A stretch of 53,545 bases of DNA from Proteobacteria bacterium UBA2133. GTDB lineage: Bacteria; Pseudomonadota; Gammaproteobacteria; Arenicellales; UBA868. The position numbers and the translations under genes were made by a program. This document shows positions 7,469 to 15,691 of the stretch, one piece after another (within the stretch, counting starts at the first letter, position 1; every line of letters starts with the position of its first letter). The notes beneath the pieces are model-generated. The model was not told the origin of the DNA. It worked only from the letters and a program-made list of their open reading frames with translations, and did not search any database. Location of the stretch: NCBI GenBank assembly GCA_002327725.1, contig DCXP01000066.1, forward strand, positions 1 to 53,545, given 5' to 3'.

Positions 7469-7988
7469 AGTTTCGAAGGGAGCCTGTCTCTGGCACATCC
7501 CGTCCTGGCCGAACGGGCCGGGAAGTGGCGGGGCGCAGCCTTGGTGTCGTCGCTCGCTCGCCCACATTGGCTTTCTCGGTCTCCATATCAACGGAGCCTT
7601 TAAACGTACAGCCGTCCTCCAGAACAACACGCGGGGCGCGAATGTCGCCCTTGACCTTACCGGAAGGGCTGATCACGACCTGCTCGCTGCCGTAGAGCTC
7701 GCCTTTCACGTCGCCATCCACGCGGATGATCCGCGCATTAATGTTCGCTGTGACGCGCCCATTCTCGCTAACCACCAGGTTATTGTCTTTAAAGTTAACT
7801 GTGCCGTCGATCGCGCCGTCCACCACAAGATCTTCCTCACCTGTGACATCGCCGTGAATGACAATCGACGAGCCGATCGTTGCGGGCTTACGAGAACCCG
7901 ACTTGGACGGTGAGATCGCCTTGGGGGCGGCTTGAGCGGGCGCTGTGTCTTCGCCGGCGCCTGCGGCTTCAATTTCCTTCTGAGTCAT
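7467..7988 (-). CDS. Bactofilin (polymer-forming cytoskeletal protein)
   Basis: 173 residues from ATG 7988; an in-frame TTG at 8012 would add 8. The central bactofilin (DUF583) beta-helix spans about residues 38-150, with short repeating turns such as SIVIHGDVTGEEDLVVDG, NNLVVSENGRVTANI and EQVVISPSGKVKGDI. The flanks are disordered, with Ala/Pro/Lys at the N-terminus and Arg/Pro/Thr at the C-terminus. Bactofilins self-assemble without nucleotide into filaments at the membrane and act in cell shape, stalks, or placement of other proteins. No membrane segment or M23 peptidase partner is adjacent. Its neighbour on the upstream side is the dif site. Confidence 0.9.
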   Translation of the reverse strand: MTQKEIEAAGAGEDTAPAQAAPKAISPSKSGSRKPATIGSSIVIHGDVTGEEDLVVDGAIDGTVNFKDNNLVVSENGRVTANINARIIRVDGDVKGELYGSEQVVISPSGKVKGDIRAPRVVLEDGCTFKGSVDMETEKANVGERATTPRLRPATSRPVRPGRDVPETGSLRN

Positions 7989-8140
7989 TTTAGGTAAGAG
8001 GTCCTCGGTCAATGAATATCACAACCCTCGGGGAGGGCCCTAAGACGAGTTCAGTGCACTCGTTCTGGCAACAATTGTCGCTGAGGGAGGAAGTAGGGTC
8101 AAATCAATGTACTAGGGGGTGGATTTCGAGCCATGCTGTA

Positions 8141-8168
8141 ACTTAACATAATATACATTATGCGAAGT
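8141..8168 (-). other. dif: Chromosome dimer resolution site dif
   Basis: On the minus strand the 28 bases consist of an XerC-type arm ACTTCGCATAA, centre TGTATA, and an XerD-type arm TTATGTTAAGT. Against the E. coli dif as I know it, 24 of 28 positions match: 8 of 11 in the XerC arm, all 6 in the centre and 10 of 11 in the XerD arm. It lies in the non-coding gap between bactofilin and tatD. dif is where XerCD resolves chromosome dimers at the division septum and marks the replication terminus. Nearby KOPS-type octamers point toward it from both sides, which supports the call. Confidence 0.92.
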
Positions 8169-8192
8169 ATACGCCCTAAGGCAATCCCGAGA

Positions 8193-8981
8193 CTATTGCG
8201 ATTCGCTCCTTCGCGCCCCGGCAAAAAGCCGGAAAAAGTTCTCCGTTGTGACTTCCGAGAACGCCTCCAGATCCATTTCACGAAGCTCCGCTAGACACTC
8301 GGCTGTATGCCTTACGAACGCCGGTTCGTTGGTTTTGCCCCGGTACGGCACAGGTGCAAGATAAGGAGCGTCGGTCTCAACCAGCATTCGATCCAGCGGT
8401 ACCTTTTTCGCCACCTGACGAAGTGTCCGTGCGCTCTTGAAAGTCACAATGCCGGAAAAAGAGATATAGAACCCTTCATCCAGCGCCGCCCTGGCCGTAT
8501 CCCACTCTTCTGAAAAACAGTGCATCACGCCCCCGGCCGATCGGGCATCTTCACTTCGCATCACATTGATGGTGTCCAGCGCGGCACTTCGGCTGTGGAT
8601 GATCAGCGGTTTGCCGACCCGGCGGGCGGCCTCGATATGGCGGGCAAACCGGGTTCGCTGAATATCAGGGTTGCAGTCGGTGCGGAAATAATCAAGCCCG
8701 GTTTCTCCGATCGCGACTACTGTTGGAATCTGTGCCAGCGTTTCCAGGATATCCACTGAGGGCTCATCTGCTTTTCCGAGAGACGTATTCGGGTGAACGC
8801 CTACACTGGCCGATATACGCCCGGACCGCTCGGTCAGCTCGAGCATTGCCGGAAAGTCGGCAAGGTTGACCGAAACACACAAAAGGTGGCTAACCCCCGC
8901 GGCCTGCGCTCGTGACAGCATGCCGGGGAAGTCACCGGCCAACTCGGGAAAATCAATATGGCAATGAGAATCCACCAGCAT
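8193..8981 (-). CDS. tatD: TatD family metal-dependent deoxyribonuclease
   Basis: 262-residue TIM-barrel metallohydrolase of the TatD/YcfH family (3'-5' DNase and related activities). Metal ligands are visible: DSHCHID (His6, His8), GETGLDYFR (Glu), HSRSA (His), MHCFS (His) and ETDAPYLAP (Asp). The ATG at 8981 is clear. It is the last gene of the leftward holB-pilZ-tatD block, the same order as in Pseudomonas, and its 3' end lies 25 bases from dif. In E. coli the ycfH copy follows holB in the same way. Confidence 0.93.
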   Translation of the reverse strand: MLVDSHCHIDFPELAGDFPGMLSRAQAAGVSHLLCVSVNLADFPAMLELTERSGRISASVGVHPNTSLGKADEPSVDILETLAQIPTVVAIGETGLDYFRTDCNPDIQRTRFARHIEAARRVGKPLIIHSRSAALDTINVMRSEDARSAGGVMHCFSEEWDTARAALDEGFYISFSGIVTFKSARTLRQVAKKVPLDRMLVETDAPYLAPVPYRGKTNEPAFVRHTAECLAELREMDLEAFSEVTTENFFRLFAGARRSESQ

Positions 8982-9014
8982 GATCGGTCACCTGCGCCGT
9001 CAGAGTTTCTGGCT

Positions 9015-9374
9015 CTAAAGTGTGTGCGTGGCAGAGGCCTGCTGACCGCTGCTCGCCACAAGCTCTTCTATACGTTCTTTGAGCTTGGCACCGTCAGGCC
9101 CCTTAAAGTGAACGCCAACGCCTTTGGTACGACTGCTTTGCGCGCCTGTGGGGGTCATCCAGACGACGGTGGCGGCAAGTGCATACTGTTCTTCTCCCAG
9201 CAGTTTCACGACGAGAAACACCTCGTCCCCCATGCCATACTCGTTGTGGGTGGGGACAAAGAGGCCTGCATTCTTCAAAAATGGCATAAACGCCGCTCTA
9301 AGCGTTCTGAGATCATTGATAGAGACGGAAAGGACTCTGGGTCTCGTTTTCGGGCTGGAACTGGGTTCGGTCAT
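9015..9374 (-). CDS. pilZ: Type IV pilus PilZ-domain protein
   Basis: 119 residues with one PilZ domain, including FMPFLKNAGLFVPT and DEVFLVVKLLGEEQYALAATVVWMTP. Like Pseudomonas and Xanthomonas PilZ itself, it lacks the N-terminal RxxxR motif needed for c-di-GMP binding, so it is the pilus-assembly type. In characterised species this protein links to PilB and FimX for type IV pilus function. It lies between holB (14 bases) and tatD (33 bases), the usual position. A pseudopilin gene near 52 kb also points to type IV pili in this organism. Confidence 0.87.
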   Translation of the reverse strand: MTEPSSSPKTRPRVLSVSINDLRTLRAAFMPFLKNAGLFVPTHNEYGMGDEVFLVVKLLGEEQYALAATVVWMTPTGAQSSRTKGVGVHFKGPDGAKLKERIEELVASSGQQASATHTL

Positions 9375-9388
9375 TGTCGGCGCCGGAA

Positions 9389-10453
9389 TCAGGGGCGGGA
9401 TTGGGAGTAATGTCTGTCAGCGGACAGCCACGCGCAAATATCCTCCAGACACAGTTGTTCGTCAACTTGCCCGTTGACGCGCTCGCGGGCGGCGCCCAGC
9501 CGGTAGAAGGCTTCAAAGGCGAGATTCTGGTCCGCGAACAGGCTCCGCGGCTGTTGTGCGCCCTCTGGAGGCCCCTGCAGAGACTGGCGGACCGCATCCA
9601 GTGCTGTCGACTGTAAGATCGAAAGTGCCTGCCGGGTGCCGATCTGGGCGCAGAGCGAGGACAGGAATAAAGGACTTGCCGCTTTACCCGAAGGGTTTTC
9701 ACAGCACCGAATCAAGTCCTGGACCATCGCCGCGCGGTCTTCTCTGATGATTTCATCCAGATCCATCGGCCCAAGGCCGGATTTTGCAAGGCCTATGAGG
9801 TCATTGGGGCTCGCGCCGTGGCGCGACTGCAGCCACCTGATGGTCTCGTCTTGCGACGGCGCCCGGCAATCCAGGCGGATACAGCGACTGTGGATGGTGG
9901 CGGGGAGCCGATAAGGGTAACTGCTGACGAGGATGAATCTGGTGCCTTCTGTTGGCTCCTCGAGCACTTTCAGCATCGCATTTGCGGTATTCCGATTCAT
10001 CGTGTCGGCACCGACAATGAGGACGACCTTACGCCCGCCCGGCCGCACCGTGGTCAGGAGTGCTTCGGAAAGCGCCCGTGCCGAGTCGATGCTGATCTGC
10101 TCGCTGGGTTTGCGTTTTTGACCGGTTCTCGCAGGCTCCAGATAGCGTTGCGCATGCGACTCCAGTATTGGGTCGGACGATTCGGTCAGGAACTCTGGCA
10201 TCAGCACGTGGAAATCGGGATGCAGACTGCTACAGAGCAGATGACAGGCCCTGCACTTTTTGCATGGTCCTTCGGTTCCGGAATCCTCGCACAACAGCTG
10301 CGCGGCGAACTCAAGAGCCAACATTGCTTTTCCGATGGCCGGACCGCCGGCAAGAAAAAGGCAGTGGTGAAGTTCCCTCCGGTCACCAACCAGCTTTTGC
10401 CGCGTAGACTGCAGCCAGGGATAGTCGCCTGCGCTAGTCAATCGATACTCCAA
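9389..10453 (-). CDS. holB: DNA polymerase III delta' subunit
   Basis: 354-residue clamp-loader subunit. A degenerate P-loop (GGPAIGKAMLA, residues 36-46, Ala instead of Ser/Thr) fits delta', which does not hydrolyse ATP. The zinc-binding cysteines are at 64, 67, 70 and 74, followed by HPDFHVL. Further AAA+ features are KVVLIVGADTMN, NAMLKVLEEP and ILVSSYPYRLPATIHSRC (the SRC motif). The only start compatible with the domain is TTG at 10453, overlapping the tmk 3' end by 20 bases. It is co-transcribed with tmk. Confidence 0.92.
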   Translation of the reverse strand: MEYRLTSAGDYPWLQSTRQKLVGDRRELHHCLFLAGGPAIGKAMLALEFAAQLLCEDSGTEGPCKKCRACHLLCSSLHPDFHVLMPEFLTESSDPILESHAQRYLEPARTGQKRKPSEQISIDSARALSEALLTTVRPGGRKVVLIVGADTMNRNTANAMLKVLEEPTEGTRFILVSSYPYRLPATIHSRCIRLDCRAPSQDETIRWLQSRHGASPNDLIGLAKSGLGPMDLDEIIREDRAAMVQDLIRCCENPSGKAASPLFLSSLCAQIGTRQALSILQSTALDAVRQSLQGPPEGAQQPRSLFADQNLAFEAFYRLGAARERVNGQVDEQLCLEDICAWLSADRHYSQSRP

Positions 10454-11096
10454 GACAGTGATGCATAAGGGACTTCACTTGCGCATGTACTTCCTCAATC
10501 GATTCGCTCGCATCGACACTTTTTATGCGCTCCGGATTTTTCCTTGCGAATTCCTGATAGGTTGAGCGCACGCGGTGCTTGAATTCCAGCTCCTCGGCCT
10601 CAAATCGGTCCCGGCTGCTGCCCCTTCCCCCAGAACGCCGAACCCCCTCTTCCACACTTAAGTCGAGAAAGATGGTCAGATCAGGCCGGAGTCCCCGAGT
10701 GGCTACGGCCTCCAGAGACTCGATGACCTCAAAGGGCAGCCCCCGCCCTCCTCCCTGATAGGCATAACTGGCATCGGTAAATCGATCGCACAGCACCCAC
10801 CGGCCGTCTTCCAGCGCCGGTACGATCACCTCTACAGTGTGCTGCGCGCGAGCGGCAAATATGAGAAGCACCTCTGTGACAGGATCGATAGCGTCCGGTT
10901 CATGGAGGATCCATTGACGGATTTCCTCAGACAGTCGGGTACCGCCCGGCTCACGCGTCAGTACCGGTGAGATGCCAATATCCGTCAGAGACCTGGAAAG
11001 CAGGGAGATCTGGGTACTCTTCCCTGCTCCATCGCCGCCTTCAAAACTGACAAATTTCCCTTTCAACGCGACTTTCGGTTCCTGACAGCGCGACAC
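10434..11096 (-). CDS. tmk: Thymidylate kinase
   Basis: Phosphorylates dTMP to dTDP. P-loop EGGDGAGKST at residues 19-28, DR(F/Y/H) motif LCDRFTDASYAYQGGGRGL, and lid region RSGGRGSSRDRFE. The frame starts with a GTG immediately after the mltG stop (220 residues); an internal TTG at codon 11 is an alternative start. It sits in the mltG-tmk-holB run found throughout gammaproteobacteria. Confidence 0.94.
   Translation of the reverse strand: MSRCQEPKVALKGKFVSFEGGDGAGKSTQISLLSRSLTDIGISPVLTREPGGTRLSEEIRQWILHEPDAIDPVTEVLLIFAARAQHTVEVIVPALEDGRWVLCDRFTDASYAYQGGGRGLPFEVIESLEAVATRGLRPDLTIFLDLSVEEGVRRSGGRGSSRDRFEAEELEFKHRVRSTYQEFARKNPERIKSVDASESIEEVHAQVKSLMHHCLGVSID
10622..10629 (-). other. KOPS-like FtsK-orienting octamer, pointing to dif
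   Basis: CCCTTCCC on the plus strand is GGGAAGGG on the minus strand: right of dif and oriented leftward toward it, inside tmk. Confidence 0.5.
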
Positions 11097-12122
11097 TCAA
11101 TTGCGATATTTTTTGACGGCACGATTATGTTCCTTGAGGGTTTTTGAAAAATGGTGCGAGCCGTCGCCTTTGGCTACAAAGTAAAGATCCTCGGTGGCCA
11201 GTGGGTTTACTGCCGCCAGGAGCGCTGATCGTCCTGGAAGTGCAATCGGCCCTGGGGGCAAACCGGCCCGGGTGTAAGTATTGTAAGGGGTATCCTTTTT
11301 TAGGTCGCTTCTTTTCAGGGGACCCTTGAACCCGGGCCCGAGACCAAAGATGACAGTAGGATCGGTTTGTAATCGCATTTTGCGTTTGAGCCGGTTATGC
11401 AATACCCCGCTAATCCGCGGCATCTCTGACTCCAGCATGGCCTCCTTCTGGATAATCGATGCCATGGTCAGTGCCTCATAAGGGTCATCGAGAACAAGAT
11501 CCGCTGCCCGGTTCTGCCAGGCATGCATCAACTCCCGATCCATCTTGCCGGCCGCTTTGGTGAGGATGCTCATATCGGTATCCTCCAGAAGGAAATAATA
11601 GGTGTCGGGGAAGAACAATCCTTCAACAGAGGGTCGGTCCGGCGCGAGTTCGTCCAGGATGTCGCGCTCAGACAAGGAGGCAACCGTAGCAGCCAAATGT
11701 GTCTCGCCCACCAGCCGCTCGCGAAGCTGTGAAAACCGCAGACCTTCGATAATCGTGAGCTTCCTCTGATGGACACCGCCGCGGCTGAGCTTACCGAGAA
11801 TCTGGGCAGGCGTCGTTTTTGCCGGTATGAAGTATTCGCCTGCCTTAAACGACCCTGCCGTCCCGCTGAGTACTGCCCAGGCAATCACCGGCCACTCTGA
11901 GCCTGCAAGGCCTTCGGATACGAGCTGTCGCGCGAGGTGGGTTACGCCAGAGCCTGGCTTCACAACCAGAAAACTGTCATTACTGCTTACGGGGGTGCGG
12001 ACCGTCTGGTAAAGAAAAATCAGTGACGTTCCGAGAACACAAATTCCAATCGCCAGCGTGAGCGTGCCAAGTGCCCGCAGGGACCAGGCAAATCTCGGAA
12101 CTTCCCGGACTTTCGGTGCCAC
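11097..12122 (-). CDS. mltG: Endolytic peptidoglycan transglycosylase MltG
   Basis: Inner-membrane enzyme that cleaves nascent glycan strands and sets their length. 341 residues: cytoplasmic tail, one TM at about 13-35, a LysM-like subdomain, and the YceG catalytic domain. The latter carries MASIIQKEAMLESEMPRISG with the conserved catalytic-region Glu, MRLQTDPTVIFGLG, NTYTRAGLPPGPI and LYFVAKGDGSHHFS. Start codon is GTG. It follows fabF by 29 bases. pabC, which usually lies between fabF and mltG, is missing. Confidence 0.93.
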   Translation of the reverse strand: MAPKVREVPRFAWSLRALGTLTLAIGICVLGTSLIFLYQTVRTPVSSNDSFLVVKPGSGVTHLARQLVSEGLAGSEWPVIAWAVLSGTAGSFKAGEYFIPAKTTPAQILGKLSRGGVHQRKLTIIEGLRFSQLRERLVGETHLAATVASLSERDILDELAPDRPSVEGLFFPDTYYFLLEDTDMSILTKAAGKMDRELMHAWQNRAADLVLDDPYEALTMASIIQKEAMLESEMPRISGVLHNRLKRKMRLQTDPTVIFGLGPGFKGPLKRSDLKKDTPYNTYTRAGLPPGPIALPGRSALLAAVNPLATEDLYFVAKGDGSHHFSKTLKEHNRAVKKYRN

Positions 12123-12151
12123 CGTATCTCGGAGGAGTCGCCCGTAGAAAC

Positions 12152-13393
12152 CTACAACTGGGTGAAGACCAAGGTTCCGTTCGTGCCACCGAACCCGAAC
12201 GAGTTAGACAATGCGGCCTGGATGGGGGCATCACGGGCGTCTGCCGGAACATAATCAAGATCGCAATCGGGGTCTGGGCCGTCGAGATTGATGGTGGGCG
12301 GTACTGCATTGTGAAACAGGCTGAGCACCGTCGCCACCGCCTCAACACCGCCTGCGGCGCCCAGTAGATGGCCAATCATAGACTTGTTTGAACTGAGCAT
12401 AAGGTCGTAGGCGTGACTGGCGAAAACCGATTTGATCGCGAGCGTTTCGGCGAGATCCCCAAGCGGGGTTGAGGTGCCATGGGCATTGACGTAACCCACT
12501 TTTTGCGGGTCGATCCCGGCGTTTTTCAGGGCATTGCGCATACAGCGCGCGGCCCCTTCTCCACCGGGCGCGGGCTGTGTCATGTGATGGGCATCGCCAC
12601 TCACACCATAGCCGGCTAGTTCCGCGTAGATCCGGGCACCCCGGCTCTTTGCGTGTTCCAGGGATTCGATGACGAGCGTCCCGGCTCCTTCGCCCATGAC
12701 AAAGCCATCCCGGTCGCGATCCCACGGTCGACTCGCGCGTTCCGGAGCGTCATTCCGGCGGCTGAGCGCCTTTGCAGCGGTAAAACCTGCTATGGAGGTA
12801 GGGGTGATCGCAGCCTCGGTACCTCCGGCGATCATGACCTCCGCGTCGCCCAGCGCGATCATCCGCCCGGCTTCGCCGATTGCATGGGTTCCCGTGGTGC
12901 AGGCGGTAACCACGGCGAGATTGGGACCGCGCAACCCCAGCATAATTGAGAGATTTCCCGAGACCATGTTGATGATGCTGCTGGGAATGTAGAACGGGGA
13001 AACCTTCCGCGGCCCCTTCTCCGACAGGACACGGGTTGTATTCTCGATCGTCTCCAGCCCGCCGATCCCTGCCCCGATCAGAACACCAATCCGATCCCGG
13101 TCCGATTTCTCAAGGTCAATCCCGCTGTCCTCGAAAGCCTCGAGCCCGGCACAGAGTCCGAGTTGAATGAAGCGGTCCATGCGCCTCGCCTCTTTAGTCG
13201 CTAGCCGCAACTCCGGATCAAAGTCGTCCGCCTGTCCGGCAATTCTTGACGCGAGCTCGCCCGGCTCGAAACGGGTAATTTGGGAGATGCCGCTTCGGCC
13301 AGCCAGGAGACCTTCCCAGGTTGATTGCACATCCGCTCCTAGCGGCGATATGCACCCTACGCCGGTGACGACGACCTTCCTGAGGTTGAACAT
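12152..13393 (-). CDS. fabF: 3-oxoacyl-ACP synthase II (KAS II)
   Basis: Condensing enzyme of fatty acid elongation. From ATG 13393 the protein has 413 residues, equal to E. coli FabF; the longer frame starts with TTG inside the upstream terminator and is rejected. The Cys-His-His triad is visible in AVVTACTTGTHAIG (Cys), YVNAHGTSTPLGD (His) and NKSMIGHLLGAAG (His), with the C-terminal NSFGFGGTNGTLVF loop. It lies downstream of acpP behind a strong stem-loop with a T-run, so its level is probably set by partial read-through. Confidence 0.96.
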   Translation of the reverse strand: MFNLRKVVVTGVGCISPLGADVQSTWEGLLAGRSGISQITRFEPGELASRIAGQADDFDPELRLATKEARRMDRFIQLGLCAGLEAFEDSGIDLEKSDRDRIGVLIGAGIGGLETIENTTRVLSEKGPRKVSPFYIPSSIINMVSGNLSIMLGLRGPNLAVVTACTTGTHAIGEAGRMIALGDAEVMIAGGTEAAITPTSIAGFTAAKALSRRNDAPERASRPWDRDRDGFVMGEGAGTLVIESLEHAKSRGARIYAELAGYGVSGDAHHMTQPAPGGEGAARCMRNALKNAGIDPQKVGYVNAHGTSTPLGDLAETLAIKSVFASHAYDLMLSSNKSMIGHLLGAAGGVEAVATVLSLFHNAVPPTINLDGPDPDCDLDYVPADARDAPIQAALSNSFGFGGTNGTLVFTQL

Positions 13394-13407
13394 TGTATTT
13401 CTGAAAC

Positions 13408-13451
13408 CTAAAAACAAAGCCGCCGGGCGCTCGGCGCCGGGCGGCTTTGTT
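13408..13451 (-). terminator. Intrinsic terminator/attenuator between acpP and fabF
   Basis: A 12-bp stem (13413-13424 with 13440-13451) plus an inner 5-bp GC stem, followed on the minus strand by a run of T. It lies 31 bases after the acpP stop and 20 bases before fabF. ACP is needed in far larger amounts than FabF, so partial termination here is the likely purpose. Confidence 0.85.
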
Positions 13452-13481
13452 GATTATGATTAACAGCCGTTGTCAGGGCGA

Positions 13482-13721
13482 TCAACCGCTGGTGTTGGCT
13501 TGAATGAATTCAACCGCCTGCTTGACGGTCGTTATCTTCTCGGCCTCGTCGTCGGGGATTTCTGCGTCGAATTCCTCTTCAAGGGCCATCACCAGTTCCA
13601 CGGTATCCAGCGAGTCCGCACCCAGGTCATCAACAAATGACGCCTCGGGCGTCACCTGGTCCTCGCTTACGCCAAGTTGCTCTACTACAATCTTTTTGAC
13701 GCGATCTTCAACACTGCTCAT
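13482..13721 (-). CDS. acpP: Acyl carrier protein
   Basis: 79-residue acidic carrier of fatty acid synthesis. The 4'-phosphopantetheine attachment site is Ser37 in DLGADSLDTVELVMALEEEF. A strong ribosome site (AGGAGG) precedes ATG 13721, and a 221-base gap upstream leaves room for its own promoter. Highly expressed in relatives; the strong terminator downstream fits that. Confidence 0.98.
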   Translation of the reverse strand: MSSVEDRVKKIVVEQLGVSEDQVTPEASFVDDLGADSLDTVELVMALEEEFDAEIPDDEAEKITTVKQAVEFIQANTSG

Positions 13722-13942
13722 GAGCTCTCTAGCCTCCTGGGATTAGAAATACTGTCGCCGGCCGGTTTGTCGCAGAGCCGGCCTATTCGTGGATTATAAG
13801 TCTGCTTGACGAAGCGCGATTAAACCGTATTCGACGCGCCAAGTCCAACAAAAGCGTCTCTTGCAGGCGTCAGGAGAGCGCGCTTGGTCGGTCGACAAAA
13901 AAGTAAAAAACGTTGTAAAACCAATGGGATAATGGCGTTTTC
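13722..13942 (-). other. Intergenic region fabG-acpP
   Basis: 221 bases with the acpP Shine-Dalgarno and, presumably, an acpP promoter. The only structure seen is a GC-rich inverted stretch near 13755-13785 (GCCGGCCGG ... GAGCCGGCC). No coding sequence. Confidence 0.4.
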
Positions 13943-14698
13943 TCAAGACGCCATGTACATTCCTCCGTTGACGTGCAGGGCCTGCCCAGTGATGTAGCCG
14001 GCATCATCGGAGACGAGAAACGCAACCGCTTTGGCTATATCTTCAGGCTGCCCCAAGCGTGCCAGGGGAATCTTCTCCAGCAGATGATCACGCTGGTTGT
14101 CGGCCAATTCGGCGGTCATGTCGGTTTCAATAAAGCCCGGGGCAACCGCATTGACCGTGATGCCACGAGAGGCAACCTCAAGAGCAAGTGATTTGGTAAA
14201 ACCGATCAGGCCCGCTTTGCTCGCAGCGTAGTTGGTCTGGCCGGCATTGCCGGTAGCGCCCACCACCGAAGACAGGTTTATGATTCTTCCGTAACGGGCC
14301 TTGGTCATCCCTTTGAGGCAGAGTTTGGTAATGGAGAACACCGAGGCGAGATTGGTCCCAAGGGTTTTCTCCCATTGCGAAGCCTTCATTCGAAGCAGCA
14401 AGTTGTCCTCGGTGACGCCGGCATTGTTGATGAGGACCGTGATCGGGCCAAACTCGGTCACAACTTCGGAGACCACTGATTCGCTCTGGTCCGGATCCGT
14501 GATGTTGAGCACTGCGCCTCTGCCCTTGGCCCCAATATCACCTAGGGCCTTCGTGATATTGCCGGCTCCGGCAGCGCTCGTTCCGGTTCCGATGACGGTA
14601 TGACCACGCGTCGCAAGCTCGAGTGCGATTGCCCGGCCGATTCCGCGGCTGGCGCCGGTGACCAGACAAACCTGAGGTGAAGTTGTAGCTTGGGTCAT
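13943..14698 (-). CDS. fabG: 3-oxoacyl-ACP reductase
   Basis: 251-residue short-chain dehydrogenase of the fatty acid cycle, NADPH-dependent. Cofactor motif TGASRGIG (residues 14-21), NNAG (91-94), and catalytic residues Ser144, Tyr157 and Lys161 (NLSSVVG...TNYAASKAGL). The C-terminal DAGYITGQALHVNGGMYM is typical. It starts only 21 bases after fabH, leaving no room for fabD, which lies here in E. coli. Confidence 0.96.
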   Translation of the reverse strand: MTQATTSPQVCLVTGASRGIGRAIALELATRGHTVIGTGTSAAGAGNITKALGDIGAKGRGAVLNITDPDQSESVVSEVVTEFGPITVLINNAGVTEDNLLLRMKASQWEKTLGTNLASVFSITKLCLKGMTKARYGRIINLSSVVGATGNAGQTNYAASKAGLIGFTKSLALEVASRGITVNAVAPGFIETDMTAELADNQRDHLLEKIPLARLGQPEDIAKAVAFLVSDDAGYITGQALHVNGGMYMAS

Positions 14699-14719
14699 AA
14701 CAAGGTACTCCGCGTGGGT

Positions 14720-15691
14720 TTAAATCTGTACCAACATGCTGCCCCAGGTGAATCCCCCGCCGAAGGCCTCAAAAATGACTTTATCGCCTGTCTTGATCCT
14801 ACCGTCCCTGACCGCGACGTCGAAGGCCAGTGGAACTGATGCGGCGGAGGTGTTGCCATGCTGATCAATAGTGACAACCACTCGATCCATACTGAGTTCA
14901 AGTCGTTTGGCAATTGCCTTGATGATTCGGATATTCGCCTGATGGGGTACCAGCCAGTCTATTTCTGACTGGTGAATCCCATTGCTCTCCAGGACTTCGA
15001 CGACGGCGTCGCCCAGGGCCGAGACCGCCCAGCGGAACACCTCTTTCCCCTGCATCTCGGTGTATGCCTCTCCGTTCAGGAGCTGCTGGTAGGCGGTAGA
15101 AACCCCTACTGGCACACAAAGCAGGTCCTTATAGGTTCCGTCAGCGTGAATATGGCTCGACAGAATCCCCGGTGTATCAGCGGCCTCCACCAGCACTGCC
15201 CCGGCACCATCGCCGAAAAGGACACAGGTGCTTCGATCCTCCCAATTCAGGATTCGGGAAAAGGTCTCGGCGCCCACCACCAGCGCACAACGGCTTGCTC
15301 CGGTCGATATGTAGCGATAGGCCACATCCATGGCATACAAAAAGCCGGCGCAAACGGCCTGAACGTCGAACGCGGGACATCCGTGAATACCCAACCGGTT
15401 CTGCAGCAGGCACGCTGTGCTTGGGAAAACCTGGTCCGCTGTGGTCGTGGCGACCACGATCAGGTCAATATCTGTTTCACGGCGGCCGGCGCTCTTTATC
15501 GCCTCTCGTGCAGCGACTTCGGCGAGATCGCAGGTGAACTCCCCCTCGGCCGCGATGTGTCGCTGTCGGATCCCGCTTCGAGAATAAATCCAGTCGTCAC
15601 TGGTATCGAGAAACTGCTCCATCTCCTTGTTGGTCAGGATCTTCTCAGGGAGATAGGACCCGGTTCCGGTGATACGCGCCGCACTGATCAC
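14720..15691 (-). CDS. fabH: 3-oxoacyl-ACP synthase III (KAS III)
   Basis: Starts fatty acid synthesis by condensing acetyl-CoA with malonyl-ACP. 323 residues, with catalytic Cys114 (DVQAVCAGFLYAM), His250 (VPHQANIRII) and Asn280 (DQHGNTSAASVPLA). The GTG start overlaps the plsX stop (GTGA), so the two are translationally coupled. Confidence 0.97.
   Translation of the reverse strand: MISAARITGTGSYLPEKILTNKEMEQFLDTSDDWIYSRSGIRQRHIAAEGEFTCDLAEVAAREAIKSAGRRETDIDLIVVATTTADQVFPSTACLLQNRLGIHGCPAFDVQAVCAGFLYAMDVAYRYISTGASRCALVVGAETFSRILNWEDRSTCVLFGDGAGAVLVEAADTPGILSSHIHADGTYKDLLCVPVGVSTAYQQLLNGEAYTEMQGKEVFRWAVSALGDAVVEVLESNGIHQSEIDWLVPHQANIRIIKAIAKRLELSMDRVVVTIDQHGNTSAASVPLAFDVAVRDGRIKTGDKVIFEAFGGGFTWGSMLVQI

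Noticed and set aside
8141..8168. Interpretation as a loxP-like or mobile-element recombination site
   Set aside because: The central hexamer and XerD arm match dif almost exactly, and the flanking genes are ordinary chromosomal genes.
8099..8281. 60-codon minus-strand frame over the dif region
   Set aside because: It overlaps the tatD 3' end in another frame and reads through dif; the protein has no family-like features.
9818..10468. Plus-strand frame of 216 codons opposite holB
   Set aside because: Antisense shadow of holB; no domain and no ribosome site.
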